This document shows positions 44,423 to 57,310 of a stretch of DNA of 64,000 bases, piece after piece (position 1 is the first letter of the stretch; every line of letters begins with the position of its first letter). The notes below the pieces were generated by a model. It was given only the letters and a program-made list of their open reading frames with translations. It was not told the origin of the DNA and searched no databases. Source of the stretch: Mariannaea sp. PMI_226 (Eukaryota > Ascomycota > Sordariomycetes > Hypocreales > Nectriaceae); assembly GCA_024336345.1 (NCBI GenBank), contig JANFOG010000003.1, positions 750,501 through 814,500 of the forward strand, written 5' to 3'. The position numbers and the translations under genes were made by a program.

Positions 44423-45111
44423 AGGCACAGGACGAGAAAAAGGTGCAGCGGTTGGGTAACACAAAAACGGTGGAATTTCCCGATGGTATCAAACCAGGTG
44501 ACGCCTCCCCCATCACCTTTCCGATTCTATTCTCAACACGGAAGAGTTCAGTCAGATCGTCTGCAGCTTAGGGACCTTGTCTTCCTGTTACAGCTGCAGC
44601 AAGATCTCTCCTCAGCTTGTAGGGTCCGTTTTTTCAGAATCCCCGTATGGCTTCCTCCTCCCCTCCTCGCAGCTCCCATGCTTTCATCGTTTTATTTCCT
44701 GATTAGAAAAGAGAAAAAGCAGGATGTATGCGCCGCGGCCATGTTTTGCAATGCTATAAATGCAATATGTGTGCTGATGATGTGCTTTCAACCTTTTCAA
44801 GCAACAAGAAAGCAATATGCTAAGCCAACAGCCCCCGCCCCCTCCCCATGTATCCAGAAAAATAACAAACGCCAATTAATTTCGCCCATGACCACTTTTA
44901 CCGACAGCCAGGTGGATGCCTGTCTCTCCTGCAACCCCGAGAGTTGAAGGGTTCAGCCCATGACACGACTCCTTTTACGCGAGGTTGTCCTCTTCCCTTT
45001 CCGTACCTCCAACGCGAAGTCTCCGCTCTCGGGCAACACCACAGCCTCCTCTTGCTTCTAACCCCCCGGACGCAGACAAATTGTTCCTTTCTTTTTCCCA
45101 CGTTCGCTCGC
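44423..45111. other. Spacer between Cys-rich gene and pantothenate kinase
   Basis: 689 bp containing the promoter of the minus-strand Cys-rich gene and the 3' region of the minus-strand pantothenate kinase. The overlapping short open frames have no recognisable features. Confidence 0.45.
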
Positions 45112-46733
45112 CTACGTGGCCGTCTTGGTCATACCCGCGACGGGTATGGAGACACTCTTCCTCCACTCAGCAGCATCTTCCATACCTTCCAGGCTCCCTC
45201 TTCGTCCCCAGTTGCGTGGCTGCCGCTTGAGGAAAGCCCCCACGGCACCAAGATAGCCCTCGTGCCTTAGGAAATAGGCTTGTTTCTCACCCTTACTCCA
45301 GAACTTGATAGCGTAGCTCAGGGTGTTCATTGTTTGTCTGTGGCCGCGGATGAAGGAGCCGCCAAAGTAAATGTTGGATAGGTTGTGAATCTGTGATTGG
45401 AGGTAGGCAATCTGGCCAATGTTGTTCGAAACAGCGTAGAGCAGGGAGCGAGAGACATCGGCACTGTTAAACGAGGCCTCGTGGTCATGTGGTAGGGGGG
45501 AGTCCTCGGCCGCCGTCTCTGCAGCACGCTTCATTCGAAATACCTTACCAAACGAGGAGGCAATCGCCGTGCTCTTGAGCCCGATCTTGCTATAGTCCGT
45601 ACCGTAAATATCTCCCACCAACATGTCTACCTTGGCATTGTCCCCATGGGCTGCCATTTCGAGCATATCGTCAAATGTGGACGCTCCGGTCAGCATAGAT
45701 AGCAAGCCCCAAAGTGTACCACCTCCAAGCGAGGTACCACCTACTCGCTCCCACGAGCGCGGACCGGTCACCTTCAAGAAAGATACTCCAGAGCCAATGT
45801 TGACGAGAAGGTAGGGGTATACGTTTTCGGAGGGGGCGACGAATTGCATTGGATCGGCTTCGGAATACGTGAAGACTTCGCGGGGGATCTCGGTAATGAA
45901 GAAGTCAAGGCCTGTGAGTCTTAGTTTTCAGAACAGCCACAAAGAGGAATAGGGGAAGGGTTGTATCTGGGGTGGGCAAGTTACCAATGATCAGGCACTC
46001 CATCTCTTCCTCTCTCAACACCTCCACGCCCAAGGCCTCGCGAATCTTGTCGTAGAACTTGTAAGCACCGCCGCCCGTAGCCATGACGCATAGCTCTCCC
46101 GGTTGCGAGCCATTGAGGGCCAACTGGTTGTCGCGCAGGTGGCGCATAAACTCCACGCAGTCGTCGATACGTTCGGTTTCGAAGTTCTGGAAGTTGAGCC
46201 GGCCGCCTGGGTCCGTGGAGCCGACTTCGCGGGAGAAGTAGACGAGTTTTGCGAGCGATCCGCCAATCTGTGTGCGCAAAGCAAACTGTCAGCATGGTCT
46301 TCTTATTCCCATGTCAGGGCGGCGGGGTTAAAACCAGGGTCCTGGCCATTGCCATTTGGACTGGCTGGTTGCGCCCCCCAGTTGAGTTCGTGGTGCTTAC
46401 ATCAATCGCAACATGGCTCACGACGGCTGTGTGGTTCGGCAACCGGATATCACTCGTGCCTGGGTGTGTTGGACTGCCGCGTCCGCCATCGCCCTGGCGC
46501 GGCAGAGCCGGAGTTGCCGTGTCTGGGTCGACAATGAAGGCGCCTTGAACATTGATTTTGACGCTTCCGGGGCGATTGATTGTGCTGTCAATTTCCTCTG
46601 TCGACGTCATTGCGCGAAGTCTTCGCTTGAGCGGCGGTTGCTCTGTCTCGTGCCCATCTACTTGTGGTATTGATGGTGGGTCCTGCGCCATGGCAGGTCG
46701 CACCGCATCTTCGTGGTGTGAGGCGGGCGTCAT
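45112..46733 (-). CDS. Pantothenate kinase (eukaryotic type II PanK)
   Basis: Exons 46733-46401, 46267-45985 and 45911-45112 (471 aa). Phosphorylates pantothenate, the first and controlling step of CoA synthesis, in the cytosol. Residues 1-95 are polar and poorly conserved (Pro/Ser/Thr-rich with a basic patch PPLKRRLRAM). The actin/hexokinase-type fold begins VVSHVAIDIGGSLAKLVYFS, which is restored only after splicing at GAT|ATT. Further motifs: LCVMATGGGAYKFYD, LLVNIGSGVSFLKV, and VGGTSLGGGTLWGLLSM, which lines the CoA/ATP pocket, plus NIYFGGSFIRGH near the C-terminus. The length is typical of fungal PanK. Introns have GTAAGC and GTAACT donors. Start 46733 is the first ATG of the frame. Confidence 0.93.
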
Positions 46734-48627
46734 TTTGGCCAGGCTGCGGGTTTGCGATGCCGTATGATATTGATAATGAATGGGGAGACGGGATGAAAAA
46801 TGACGACAGAGGATGGATGGGGAGGATCTATGAATGATGAGTAGAATAAAAGGGGACAGACAGCCCCCGGGACCCGAGTCGCAAGACGATTACGAATGCG
46901 ACGAGGGAAGGAGAAGAAGAATAAGAAGACGAGGAGTGAATTTATGAAAGAGCAGGAGAGGCTGATAGCTTGATAGCGACTTGGATAATAATGCGGAGAA
47001 TCTTAGTCAAAAGGGGGGGGAGGGGAGGAGAGAAACTTGGAGAGCGGCATGGAGAGTGTGGAGGGGCTCTTTTCTTTTCCCCGTCTCAAACATTGATTCA
47101 AGGCAACCCCAGAGAAGAAGGAGAACCAGGCACATTATCACTATCACGGCACTACGTAATTTGAATGGGGAGAGATAATTGAGACTCTCTCTTTTCCTCT
47201 CAGCGAGCATAATACCTTACCCATTGTGGGTTTTCTTATTGATGTCATCACTGTCAAAAAATTTATACATGTACGCATTATTTAATAAAGGCCTGAGTTA
47301 TACTATATCTTCCTGATATATATTTCTGCGCAAGTGCGTAGCCGTAGCCCTTTTCTCTTCCCCCCCTCTCTCCAGAATTACTTGCACAAAATCTTGGAGT
47401 TTTTCGGCTTTATCGATAAGTGCCTAGGTCTTTTTCTAGTTAGCTAACGGACTTGGTTTACCCACCAAAACCCTCTGTAACCGCTGGACCGAGGCTCCGA
47501 GGGAGAAGTGGGAGAGGTGGGAGGCAAACTGTTGAAGCGGGTGCCATGCCGTGGCTAGTTGGGGACTAATTAAATACGATACCTCGGGGAAATGGACTTT
47601 GTTTGACCCAGTAGGCAAATCATATCATTTTCACTTTTTTATGTCTTTGGCTGTACGTATTTGTATACTCTAGCACCACAGGTGATGGTGGAGAAGAACC
47701 AGAGAGAAGTGGGAAGGGGGTGAAAGTGCGCAAGTTGCTTCCTCTTTGCTTCTTCCCTGGGAGGATTGGGAAATCGGCACGAGATACCAATTAAGACCTG
47801 CCAATTGTATGTATGTAACTACGGCGTATGCATCGAGTCTGAAAATGGAGTAATAATGTTGTCAAATCGCTTGTTGGTACAGTACATCGCCGATGGCCGG
47901 TGACCGATGAGCCGGACGGAATGGCGGGGTTCACCTGGGCCGGGGGAGCTTGGGCCTGCTTCGTCTCAGACGTTGGGGCAAACGACTCCAATTCAATAAA
48001 GCTACTGTACCCATGCACACTACACATCATCCCTGGTGTCAATTGAACTACCCGGTTCACTATACCATCTGCCCGTCAAATAGAATCCTATTTTATTGTA
48101 TATATGTACACAGAACTTAAAGGGGCATTTGTCAAAGAAGAGTCCTTATTAGGTCTCGGGACGAAGATGGTCTGCCACATCTTCTGTGTTAAGACATTGC
48201 CCTCACTGAAAATCCCTTCGGTAATTGTCCGTCCCAACACCCATCCTAGCCCAGTGAAAGACGCATTGAAGATCTTGTCAACCCCAACGAGATCGCCAAG
48301 CCAAAAATAAATAAATAAATAAATAAAAAAAAGACAAGGGTATTGTGTAATTTTGTTTTGATAAAATAGAAAGTTAAAACGATCCAAAAACTCTTCGGTT
48401 TCAAGGAAAGAAGTAGGCAAGATTCACCAAAACGAAAAATTTAAAGAGAGAGGATTCTTTATTTGGTCATGATAGACCTGACATGTTGAAAGGGGGGAGC
48501 AACGGAAAAGTAACTGTTGAGCAACAAAAGAAAGAATAAAGGCGTGAAGCCATCAGGGACTATAATAATACTCTCCCCTCTCGCATTTTCATCAGGTCAT
48601 CAATGTCCAAGGGCGGATAAATGCCTT
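46734..48627. other. 1.9-kb intergenic region upstream of PanK
   Basis: Contains the PanK promoter and, at the right, the 3' end of the RGS gene; both genes are on the minus strand. A TAAA tetranucleotide repeat lies at 48304-48331. Short open frames on both strands have no domain. No tRNA or transposon was seen. Confidence 0.45.
48304..48331. repeat. TAAA tetranucleotide repeat
   Basis: About five tandem AAAT/TAAA units ending in an A-run. A simple microsatellite in intergenic DNA. Confidence 0.8.
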
Positions 48628-50099
48628 TCAAAAGTAGTTGCCGCCAGGAACAGCGACAAAGATTGCTGTCATAACACCACCCAAAAGCACTGATGCGAGC
48701 AATGCCTGGACGAAAATGGTGTCTTGAATCTGTCGCAGAGCTGGTTCCTGGATCCAGACTTCGCGGTCAAAGATTTTACGGATGAAGAAGCGCTTCTCGT
48801 ACTTGACCACCCAAGGCTCATCTTCGTAACTGTTCCCGGATCCAAACGACTCGAAGCTTTGCTTGTCCAGGCTGTTGGGCCTTTCACTGTCGACGAACAA
48901 CTCCCACGGGCGCACATGGCGATGGTGCATACCATGGAGCACGACACACATACCCTTGTAAGCAGCAACTAGGGTGCTGATGCCAAGTACAAGCGCGATG
49001 GCGGCCAGGGCTCGATAACCCCTTCTGGCTTTGCTAAGCGTCAGAAGGATGCCAATGACGATGCCAGCAATGATCAAGCCAACACCGAGAGAGCGAGCGA
49101 AGAAGACACGTGCAGGGTTTCCATTGCAGATGGACCATCGTACAAAGTTGGGGTGGGCTTGTCGGCGCAGTGCCGAGTCGACGATCTTGAAGACGGCTCG
49201 GAACGCACTGGGGTGGGTAGTGTGGGACAGAGAGGTCAGAGCGGCTTTCTGTTCGGGAGCCGAAAGATTCAACTGTCTCGGTGCTCCGTCCATGATGTAA
49301 GTCACGATAACACGATTGATTTCCTCACGGAAAGGCTGGATTGTGACTGAACTTATGATTAGTCTTCACACTGCATATCATGCAAAGAGATGGACATGCA
49401 CATACATGGCTGGCGAACACCTGCGGCTTGGAATGCCTCTGAAGCCTGTGTCTGGTGACTTGAGGCAAGATTGGAAGACGGGGCATTGGATTCCGAGTAA
49501 ACGGTCTCTTCGCCCCGGCTGCTCGAAGGGGGCGTGTGGAACGGGTTGCTGGCGTCGACGACCTTCTCGTCTGCATGCTTATCAAAGTCCGTTCCCTTGA
49601 ATATCTGAGCTCCTGTGGGCTCCTTTCGGAGGTTGTCAACGTTTTCTTTTCGGATTTTGGCAACGGTTTCCTGCTGCATGGCCTCCGTCCATTCAGGTGC
49701 CAGCCCAATGTCGCTTGTGGTGGCTTCTCCGAATCGCTTCGCGTAGTCCTTGTACCAGAGCCAGAATTGCAGGTTCTCCGCAGCATGCTCAACATATACA
49801 AGATAGGTCATGAAGTCGCGGACCGTCATAGGCTATATAAGAGTCACGATGTCAGAATAATTATCGGAGTATTCGTGTCTTCAAAATGTTTTACTTACAG
49901 GACAAGTGCCACCGCTCATAATCTTGTCGAATGCGAGCGAGTCTGGAATACCAGATGAGTGCCCGGACTGGCCAGAACGGATAGATTCATCGCTCAGCAT
50001 ATCCTCAGAGGCACTTGGGTTCTCGTTCTCAGTGCTGTTGCGCCAATCTTGTTGCTCCACATACTTGGGGCGTGTATAGGTAAGAGGAAGGAGTCCCAT
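48628..50099 (-). CDS. RGS-domain protein with C-terminal membrane segments (Rax1-like)
   Basis: Exons 50099-49899, 49832-49406 and 49346-48628 (448 aa). The RGS fold spans exons 2-3: TVRDFMTYLVYVEHAAENLQ with FWLWYKDY, and ending with FRAVFKIVDSALRRQAHPNF. It is split by a Ser/Pro-rich insert (NPFHTPPSSSRGEETVYSES). Three hydrophobic segments follow: SLGVGLIIAGIVIGILLTL, ALAAIALVLGISTLVAAY, and one near the end containing QALLASVLLGGVMTAIFVA. RGS plus several C-terminal membrane spans is the layout of yeast Rax1, a cortical protein for bud-site selection, and of the related filamentous-fungal RGS regulators. The exon 2-3 junction restores RQPFTIQPFREEINRV. The GAP activity and G-alpha target are not shown by sequence alone. 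Confidence 0.85.
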
Positions 50100-53000
50100 A
50101 TTGCACCAGATAGAGGAGGAAAACGACTCAAAGACCAATGTCAAAAGTTGGTCCACCAAAGACAAGATTGAGGTTCAAGAGTCACAACAATAGCAGCCTT
50201 CGAAGGAAAAAGAGACGAGCAACATGGGGATACAGATCCATTTTAAATATAGACGGGAGTTGGGCAGACAAGAAAGCTCTGCGCAACTGGGCCTGGACTC
50301 TCTCTTCTTCCTCCGAGAAAAAAAGCACAGGACCTGCTGAGCAGGATGCTGGTAGACTAAGGCCGTAACTAACCAAGCCCACTCCCCCATGTCACTGTGT
50401 GCCGCATTATTGTCTTGATCTGCTGCTGAAAGCACAACACCAATTCTGTTGGACGCCAGGTTCCACCAGACATCAGGGCTGAAAGCACTAAAGATTCACC
50501 AGGTTTCCTCTCAGGAACGTGGTGGGAGGGAACACAAAAGTTGACACTTTTGAGACATATTGACTAGACACATTCCGAAGAAGGAAAACATGTTGTCGAT
50601 CATGGAGATGTGTGCCTCGACGGCGGCATCCTCGCCTTGAAATGTGCGAGTGTACGATTGTATGTCGTGTGGATAATTGTGCTCATCGGGGTGGCTTGCC
50701 TCCCGCTAGCTGAGCCTTATGCACGGTGACAGGGGTTAGGAAAGTTAAACGTATAAGAAAATAAAAAGACACAGGGACGAAGGGAGAAATGACTCTGCCA
50801 TCAATGAGCGCCATCAGTGGGAGGCTTCCTCACACCTCCCACCCGGTGACAGAGGTCCGGCTTTCTTGTCATATTGGCATCACAGGTGCCGCTTAGTGTG
50901 CTGGGCGAGCCCAATCGATCGGGCTCGAGCGGGTCTCCTTAACCCCCTGTCGTGGGCTCTATTGGGGGGATCGCACAGGCAAATTGTTTGTTTTGTTCCG
51001 TCTAGATCTTAGTGGCGGCCTATGTGCCGGAGCTGCATTTCGATTGGATAGAGTGGCGAGCAGGCACGGGTGAGAAAAACCTAGCTGGACGGCACAGCAA
51101 ACCAGTGTTTGTGAGTACCGCTCGGGGGCCTTTGCGCGCAACCATCGTCCATTGACCAAATTGGACATGCACTAATTAATATGTAGCCCAGCCTGGTCGA
51201 GATTCCTTATGAAAAGGAAAAAGAAATGACGGCGTTTTCAGCTCTGTCTGTCTATGTCTTGGCCAACGCTCACCGAGCAAGGATGAAGTTGGGGCCGGTC
51301 GAGAGGAATAATTTGCCATTGTGATCCAGCTAGGTTCAGCGGCCCAGGCTACCTTCGATGACGGAGCTTTGGACTTTAACAACTGTGAAGCCTTAGAATC
51401 AAGGTGAGATACATGCTGTCAGCAAGCTTCCTTCGTAACTGCGCTTCGATGGATGCAGCACCCCGACCTCAGAGCCCGCTATGTCCATCACCAGACGTCG
51501 CCTAGCCTTTGTGATACATCACAAACCACCTTTTTGTTCGTATCTACCAGATGTTGCGTAGTGGCTGAGGTGCTTCATGCTTCGTACAGGCCTTGTGCCC
51601 CAATTGCCAACGCCTAGTAGTGTGCGGCGTTTGTATTGCTAATGCACGTCCAACTTTCCAACTTCATCCGGCGTTTGACTGTTCCAATAATTCCTTGGAT
51701 GGTGTGCCGCAGAATCAGCCCCAAAGTCGATTGTTGTGGGATGCTTTGCCGAATCGGAACCAGGATGCAATTCTAAAGCAGGATGCAATGATACCCAAAT
51801 GATGGCAGGTAGACTGCTGGGATTTCAAAACTATGGTACTTCCTCATGGGTTTCTTTAAACACGTCGTTGCACATCAATTCTGTGTCGATCATTTGGACA
51901 ACAGCTGAGTCGCTGGGTCTGGAGAAGATCGGCGTTCCCTTGACGTGGAAGGCTCTCGCGGCTTGGTGGACCGAAGCTGGCTGTCAGCGTGGTGTCTCTG
52001 TTTTTCAAACGGTCGAGAGCGTTGTCGATCTCTCTCGAAGACAATAACTGTTTCTTATTGTCCTCGAAAGCTCTCCCCCTGCAGCAATCGCGTTTCTCCG
52101 ACAGCTCAGCCCAGCAGCTAATTGAGCCAAGCCCCCAACACTAAAGGCCGAAGGGAAAAAGAAAAGAAAAAAAGGGAGGCCTGGTATCAACGACATTTGT
52201 GAGCCGCTGGCCAATCTAATAAGTTGAACTCGCTTTGCAACCATGGCTCAATCAGGTCAACAAGGGTTTTTGTCTGACTTGATCGACGGCTAAGCAACGT
52301 CTCATTCCGGAAGCTTGCGTCGAGACTTCGCTCGCAACTCCCCCACCTCGGCCGCTCCTTGTCTCTCCACCAAGATCGCAAGAAAAGAGCTTAAATGGAA
52401 ACGCTGATTGGGCAACGGCTCAGGGAGCAAGTTTGAGATTCAAGATCTCTCTTTGAGTGGGGGTCTTTCTGAGATGCCAGCAATTTTAATTATTAGCTCT
52501 GAACGCGGAACATGGCGTAGGACGAGGGGGGAAATGGGGCCATACCTGGGCTAACTTTGTGCTGGATTGACTCCTCGCACAATACTTGGGAGCCCTATCA
52601 AAACGCGTCTGCATATTTATTATGCAGAGAACGAGCTCGTGCTCGTTTGGATATTTAGTGGCGGCAGGGAGAGATGGTAGGAACAGCAGGAAAAAGAAAT
52701 TTGGCGCCGTTTGGAAAGATACGGCTGATTGTCCCTAGGAACTTTTCGGCATGTTCCCGCCGAAACTACTTGCCCTGCAGCCAGATCAGTTTGCTTTTTG
52801 GGGGTCAACACGCAAGTACACAAACGAGCTGAGAACCATGTGTGATGGAGACTGGTTATTTTTAACGAGAGCAATATATATCTTATTGAAAAAATGCGAT
52901 ATAGGCTTAGTCAATGTGATTGGGGGCCGTGTGGACTATCCGTGGTGACCTCGACGAGAAGTTCCCAGATAAACCGAGATATGCTAATCTGCTTGATACC

Positions 53001-55160
53001 ACCATCAACTGGCACAAGTAGGCGCTGCATGAATATGGCGTCAACAAGAGATTGCGCATCGTATATCACAGCACATCCAGTATTAATTTCACGCATGAGA
53101 TTTTCTATTGCTGGGGTGGATGCTGTACCAGGATGGTGTATTGATTGTGGTGTAGGGTAGGATAAGGCACTTGGGTGAGTCGGGCCACCGGTTGGAAACT
53201 GAGCCTCTAGATTGGTACCAGCAACCTCAATATGCTATGTAAGATGGACTACGCTTATAAAGGAAGGCATCATTATCACCCATTAGCTTTATCAAAAAGG
53301 TTGCCTTGCATTTTCTACATTGTAAGAGCAAACGTCCATTTGTACCTGAATCCGCCCGAACAAGGTTCTAGGTGCGAATTGCACCTCAAACCACGACCAA
53401 TTATAAGATTGTGGGAGAGTTGAGGACCTCTCTTCAAGCAATACCGACCTCGCAGGATCTTGTATCAGCATTATCGTAACTCCGGGGTCTCACGGGTGGA
53501 AAACGAGGATTTCCTCAATTCACGGGAGGCCAAAGCGTTACACCCTCAGACGATAGCTGCTCCGTCCAGGTAGGGCGTCCCGAGGTAACGAAACCAAGCC
53601 CAGGGAGCCGTTCAGAAGTTGTTGTATGAGTAAAGCATTTTGCCTTTTCTCGTTCCCGCCGCTCACTTCGAACCCCACCTCGGCTCCGTGACGGAGCGTG
53701 AGGTACGAATACGTACGGATGTAAGTCGCACGTATGCTGTCTGGGCAAGACCAGTTGGTGACGTCGATTGGCAGTGCTAATGAGCTGTTTTTCCCATATT
53801 GGTCCTTGAAACTATTACAAATGGCCTCTGATTACACATAGCACCGAGATGCTAGCAATGCGTTGTCATGTTGGAGCAGGGTCTGGGTAGGGTGCTGGAG
53901 AGGTATGACCGTGAATCTCATAGGTACCCTCCGTACTCATCCCCCACACCAAACGTTCTGACTCTTCTTTTTTTTTTTTTTGCTCTCACGTCACCAACTA
54001 AGAATATATCGGACCACCCTCTTATTCCGGAGTCGGCGATATATTTCGTATTGTGACGTCTGGTCTTCTCATTTGTTGAACCGACGTAGAAAGAGTTGCT
54101 CCGATGCCAGGGGCAGCTCGCATTCCGAACACTGGCGGAGACAACTTGCTCAACGCACTGATCATTAGCTTGCTTCACACGGGGATCTCTTCGGCGACTG
54201 CTCACGTGCTATGTACTCAATACTCCATACTAGGTATTCGTATGCAATTCGGACAACGGAGGCACCCCAAAATTCTTGCCATGCTACTGATAATCTTATC
54301 AGATCCTGCAAGATGACAAATCCATCTGCCGCAACACCTCGGCGCCGACCCTTTGTAGCCGAGCCTCCTCCGTCACCGACTTACGGCACCTCCGCCATCC
54401 ATGCTCAATCCGACCAAATGTCGGTAGTTGATTTTTTTTAATCTACGCCCCAAAAGTTCTTGTACACATGAAGTTAACGGCCGATTGGACCCTACAATGT
54501 ACACCCATCTCGGGACACGCAGAAGGTCTACCGACTGAGCTACCCCTCCTTGGAAGTAGGTACATAATCTCTTCACAGGCATACTAACATCATTTATTGC
54601 ACCTTGGCCCCGTTGCCCTAGTCAGACTTTCCGAATATCGTAGCTCCGTAAGTCGGAACAACGCCATCAAGGTTGTTCCGCTTCCTCAATCTTTCCCTTC
54701 AGCTGGCCGCTGTCATGGTATTCATGACATGATGAGAAACAACCTAGGTAGAGGACACCGTAGAGATGCTCCGTTTTCGGTTCCACTTGGTACAAATTAT
54801 TCCCGCCTCGGCCGACTTACCTGACATACTAGGCGAAGATTTGAGTCAATTGACCTCATTCCCTCCCCCTCTTGCGCCAATGATCTAATGAATTGTTCCA
54901 TGGCCTTCTCTCCGCTAGACCCGAAGGACCTCTTCAACAGGGGGGGGTGAGGGGGGTATGAAACAATTCAGAGAGACTTTGGTGTTCAAACTGGAGGAGC
55001 CTATTTTCATAGAAATACCACAGCGCCAGCACGCCATTAAAGAGCACTCCTTCCCGCTCATTCTATTGCTTCAATTAGGTAGTTTCACTTGACCTTATCC
55101 AACCTCCACAATCTTCAATTCTCTTCCAATCTTCAACAAACCCACCACACATCAATCAAA
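50100..55160. other. 5.1-kb gap between divergent RGS and peroxiredoxin genes
   Basis: No convincing gene. Open frames are short and lack domains or fungal intron patterns. It includes a tRNA-like relic (about 54483-54553, minus strand), a T-run at 53970-53981, and a G-rich element at about 54938-54957 (two long G-runs split by TGA). The last 100 bp before the peroxiredoxin start form a typical CA/pyrimidine-rich fungal leader. Regulatory or decayed sequence is the likely content. Confidence 0.4.
54483..54553 (-). pseudogene. tRNA-like relic (A and B boxes, no good cloverleaf)
   Basis: Read on the minus strand, GGAGGGGTAGCTCAGTCGG has a tRNA 5' half with a standard A box. A B-box-like GGGTCCAATCG lies 50 bp from the A-box start, a normal tRNA spacing. 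The acceptor strands do not pair and the anticodon arm is poor, so a working tRNA is unlikely. It could be a decayed tRNA or the head of a tRNA-derived short interspersed element. Confidence 0.45.
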
Positions 55161-55845
55161 ATGAGCGAGCTCAAGGCCGGCGATAACTTCCCCGAGGGAG
55201 TTTGGCTCTCCTATATCCCTCCCTCTCCTGCGATTTCCGAGTTCTCTCAGTGTGGTACTCCCGTCCCCTACCACGCCTCTGAGGGTATGTCGAGTCCCCA
55301 AAGCTCCCAACTTTACCGATATTGTCCACCACTTTTCAATTAATGCCACGAATCAAACAAAAACCCAATCGCTAATTCCTATTGCTCTTACAGAATTCAA
55401 GACCAAGAAGATCGTTCTTGTGTCTATCCCCGGTGCCTTCACCCCCACCTGCTCTGGCTCCCACATTCCTTCATACACCGAGAACATCGAGGCTCTCAAG
55501 GCAAAGGGCGTTGACCACGTCATCGTCATTGCTTTCAATGACCCCTTCGTCATGTCTGGCTGGGGCAAAGCCAACGGTGTCCAGGATGATAAGATTGTAA
55601 GCTTTTGCAGACCTCCTCCTATCCGTCTCTCAGCCCTTTCCCTAGTCAATGCTAATACAATATGAAAACAGCTCTTCATGACCGACAAGGATGCCAAGTT
55701 CTCCCGCAGCATTGGCTGGAACGCTGGCGAGCGAACTGGCCGCTATGCCATCATCATCGACAACGGCAAGGTCACCTACGCTTCCAGGGACGACGGCCCT
55801 GGCATCGAGAACTCCGGTGCTCTTGGCGTCCTGAAGCATCTGTAA
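55161..55845 (+). CDS. Peroxiredoxin, Prx5/PMP20 type
   Basis: Exons 55161-55284, 55394-55596 and 55672-55845 (166 aa, matching fungal PMP20-type peroxiredoxins such as Asp f 3). Reduces hydrogen peroxide and alkyl hydroperoxides, in the cytosol or peroxisome. The peroxidatic cysteine lies in IPGAFTPTCSGSHIPSY, with the conserved Pro/Thr around it. GVDHVIVIAFNDPFVMSGW, FMTDKDAKFSRSIGW and the end GIENSGALGVLKHL are all family features. The C-terminal HL lacks a clear peroxisomal SKL-type signal, so cytosol is more likely here. Another Cys in exon 1 (FSQCGTP) could form the disulphide partner. Introns have GTATGT and GTAAGC donors, and both splice in frame. Confidence 0.92.
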
Positions 55846-56513
55846 ATTTCCACCTAGAAGTGATGAAGAAACACAATAGATTTTGCAATGATAGACGACG
55901 ATAGATAATTAAACTAATGAATTGACTTCCTCCAAAGAAATCTCCGCATAAATCCAACCTTGTCATACCCCTCTTAAAAAGAAGGCCTATCCTCGAGAGG
56001 CTAAGTCACCGTATAAATACTTTTACCATGAACCCAAAAACTCATTAAAGAGAATGTGGGATATTTGAGAGTAGATGTGAGGTTCCCAAGCATACACTTA
56101 TGACGTTGTTCGCTCCTTTTGTGCTCTTATCACAAAAAACCCTGAGCTTACTTAGCGTGGGTGACATTAGGTAAGTTGTGCTATTTGAAGTGGAGGGCGA
56201 CCTGTATTTGAGTGTAAATGTGCGGCGTATTATGTCAGTCCAAAGAGAAAATGCAAATGCGTCAATGCTTCACCAAGACTTTTTTGCCCATGAGTTGGAG
56301 GTTGGTTGATAGTACCTGTCTACTCTTCACTGTAGCACACAGAAAGGGGGGTTTTTGGTTTCATTGACCATTTGCACCGATATAGCATTTGCTCAACTAT
56401 CAATGCACCCTATGGAATCCCATGCACCCGAGATTGTAGAAGAACCGGCCGGAGAAAGACACAAGAACCACAGACTCCACTTCTCACTTTTCTCTCTTTA
56501 CGCGTTTTCCATC
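55846..56513. other. Convergent intergenic region, peroxiredoxin / eL24
   Basis: 668 bp between two converging stop codons. It holds both 3' untranslated regions and no gene that I recognise. Confidence 0.5.
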
Positions 56514-57310
56514 TTAGCGGCTGGTAGGCTTCACCTTGGGGGCAGCACCCTTGGCACCCTGCTTGCTAACTTGGCGGCCACCCTTGGCGGCAGTGGCAGC
56601 GAGCTTGGCCTTCTCAGCCTTCTTGGCAGCAGCGGCGGCCTGCTTCTTCTCCTTGCTCTCCTTGATGGCCTGGGCTCGGGCAGCGGAGCGAGCCTCGGGG
56701 CGGATGCTGCGCTTCTCCTTGATCACATCGAGGGAAGCACCGACGATGCCTCGCTGGGCCTTGACGGTTCGGCGGGTTCGCTTCTTGGCAACCTCCTGTA
56801 CGTAAAATGTCAGCCTTGTCCCAAATACCTGGACATATATACCCGGTAATCCGGCTGATGAAACTAGACAATTTCTGTCTATTCAAGAGCGGCGGCATAT
56901 TGAATGTTTTTTTATTCGTACCTCAGAGATACCCTTGCGGTGCTGTCGGCGGTAGAGGACGGTCCAGGCGATGCGGCGGGGGTTCTTTCGTTGCAAGAAC
57001 AGAGACTCAGACTTGCCGTTCTGGAATCGGAAGATCTTGCTGTCGCCACGGATGTAGAGCTTACCCTACGAGAACAATCTCCGTTAGCTTTCCATAGCGA
57101 TGACGATGTTTGAAACCCAAAACCCCCTCAAGTGCTCTTGACTTTCTTTCCTGGGCGACGACACGAGGATCGCTGCGCCAACTCAAACTCGTTTTTTGGG
57201 TGTCGTCGACCGGATCGCACATTGAGATGGGAGGGAAGAGAGTAAATTGCAGAGCGCACCTTGCCAGGGTAGATTCTCGCGCCGGAGAAGGTGTCTTCGT
57301 AGGTTCGCAT
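56514..57310 (-). CDS. RPL24: 60S ribosomal protein eL24
   Basis: Exons 57310-57260, 57065-56922 and 56795-56514 (158 aa, normal length). A cytosolic large-subunit protein near the factor-binding side and an intersubunit bridge. Seen: [31 protein letters not shown], then [20 protein letters not shown] and [30 protein letters not shown], followed by the typical Ala/Lys-rich helix and a basic end KVKPTSR. The N-terminal Zn-finger cysteines of archaeal relatives are absent, as expected in fungi. The first intron (194 nt) is long for this window, as is common for ribosomal protein genes, but I saw no C/D snoRNA boxes in it. It shares a 385-bp divergent promoter with TAD1. Confidence 0.95.

Noticed and set aside
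57066..57259. Possible intronic snoRNA in the long first intron of eL24
   Set aside because: No C box (RTGATGA) or D box was found on the coding strand.
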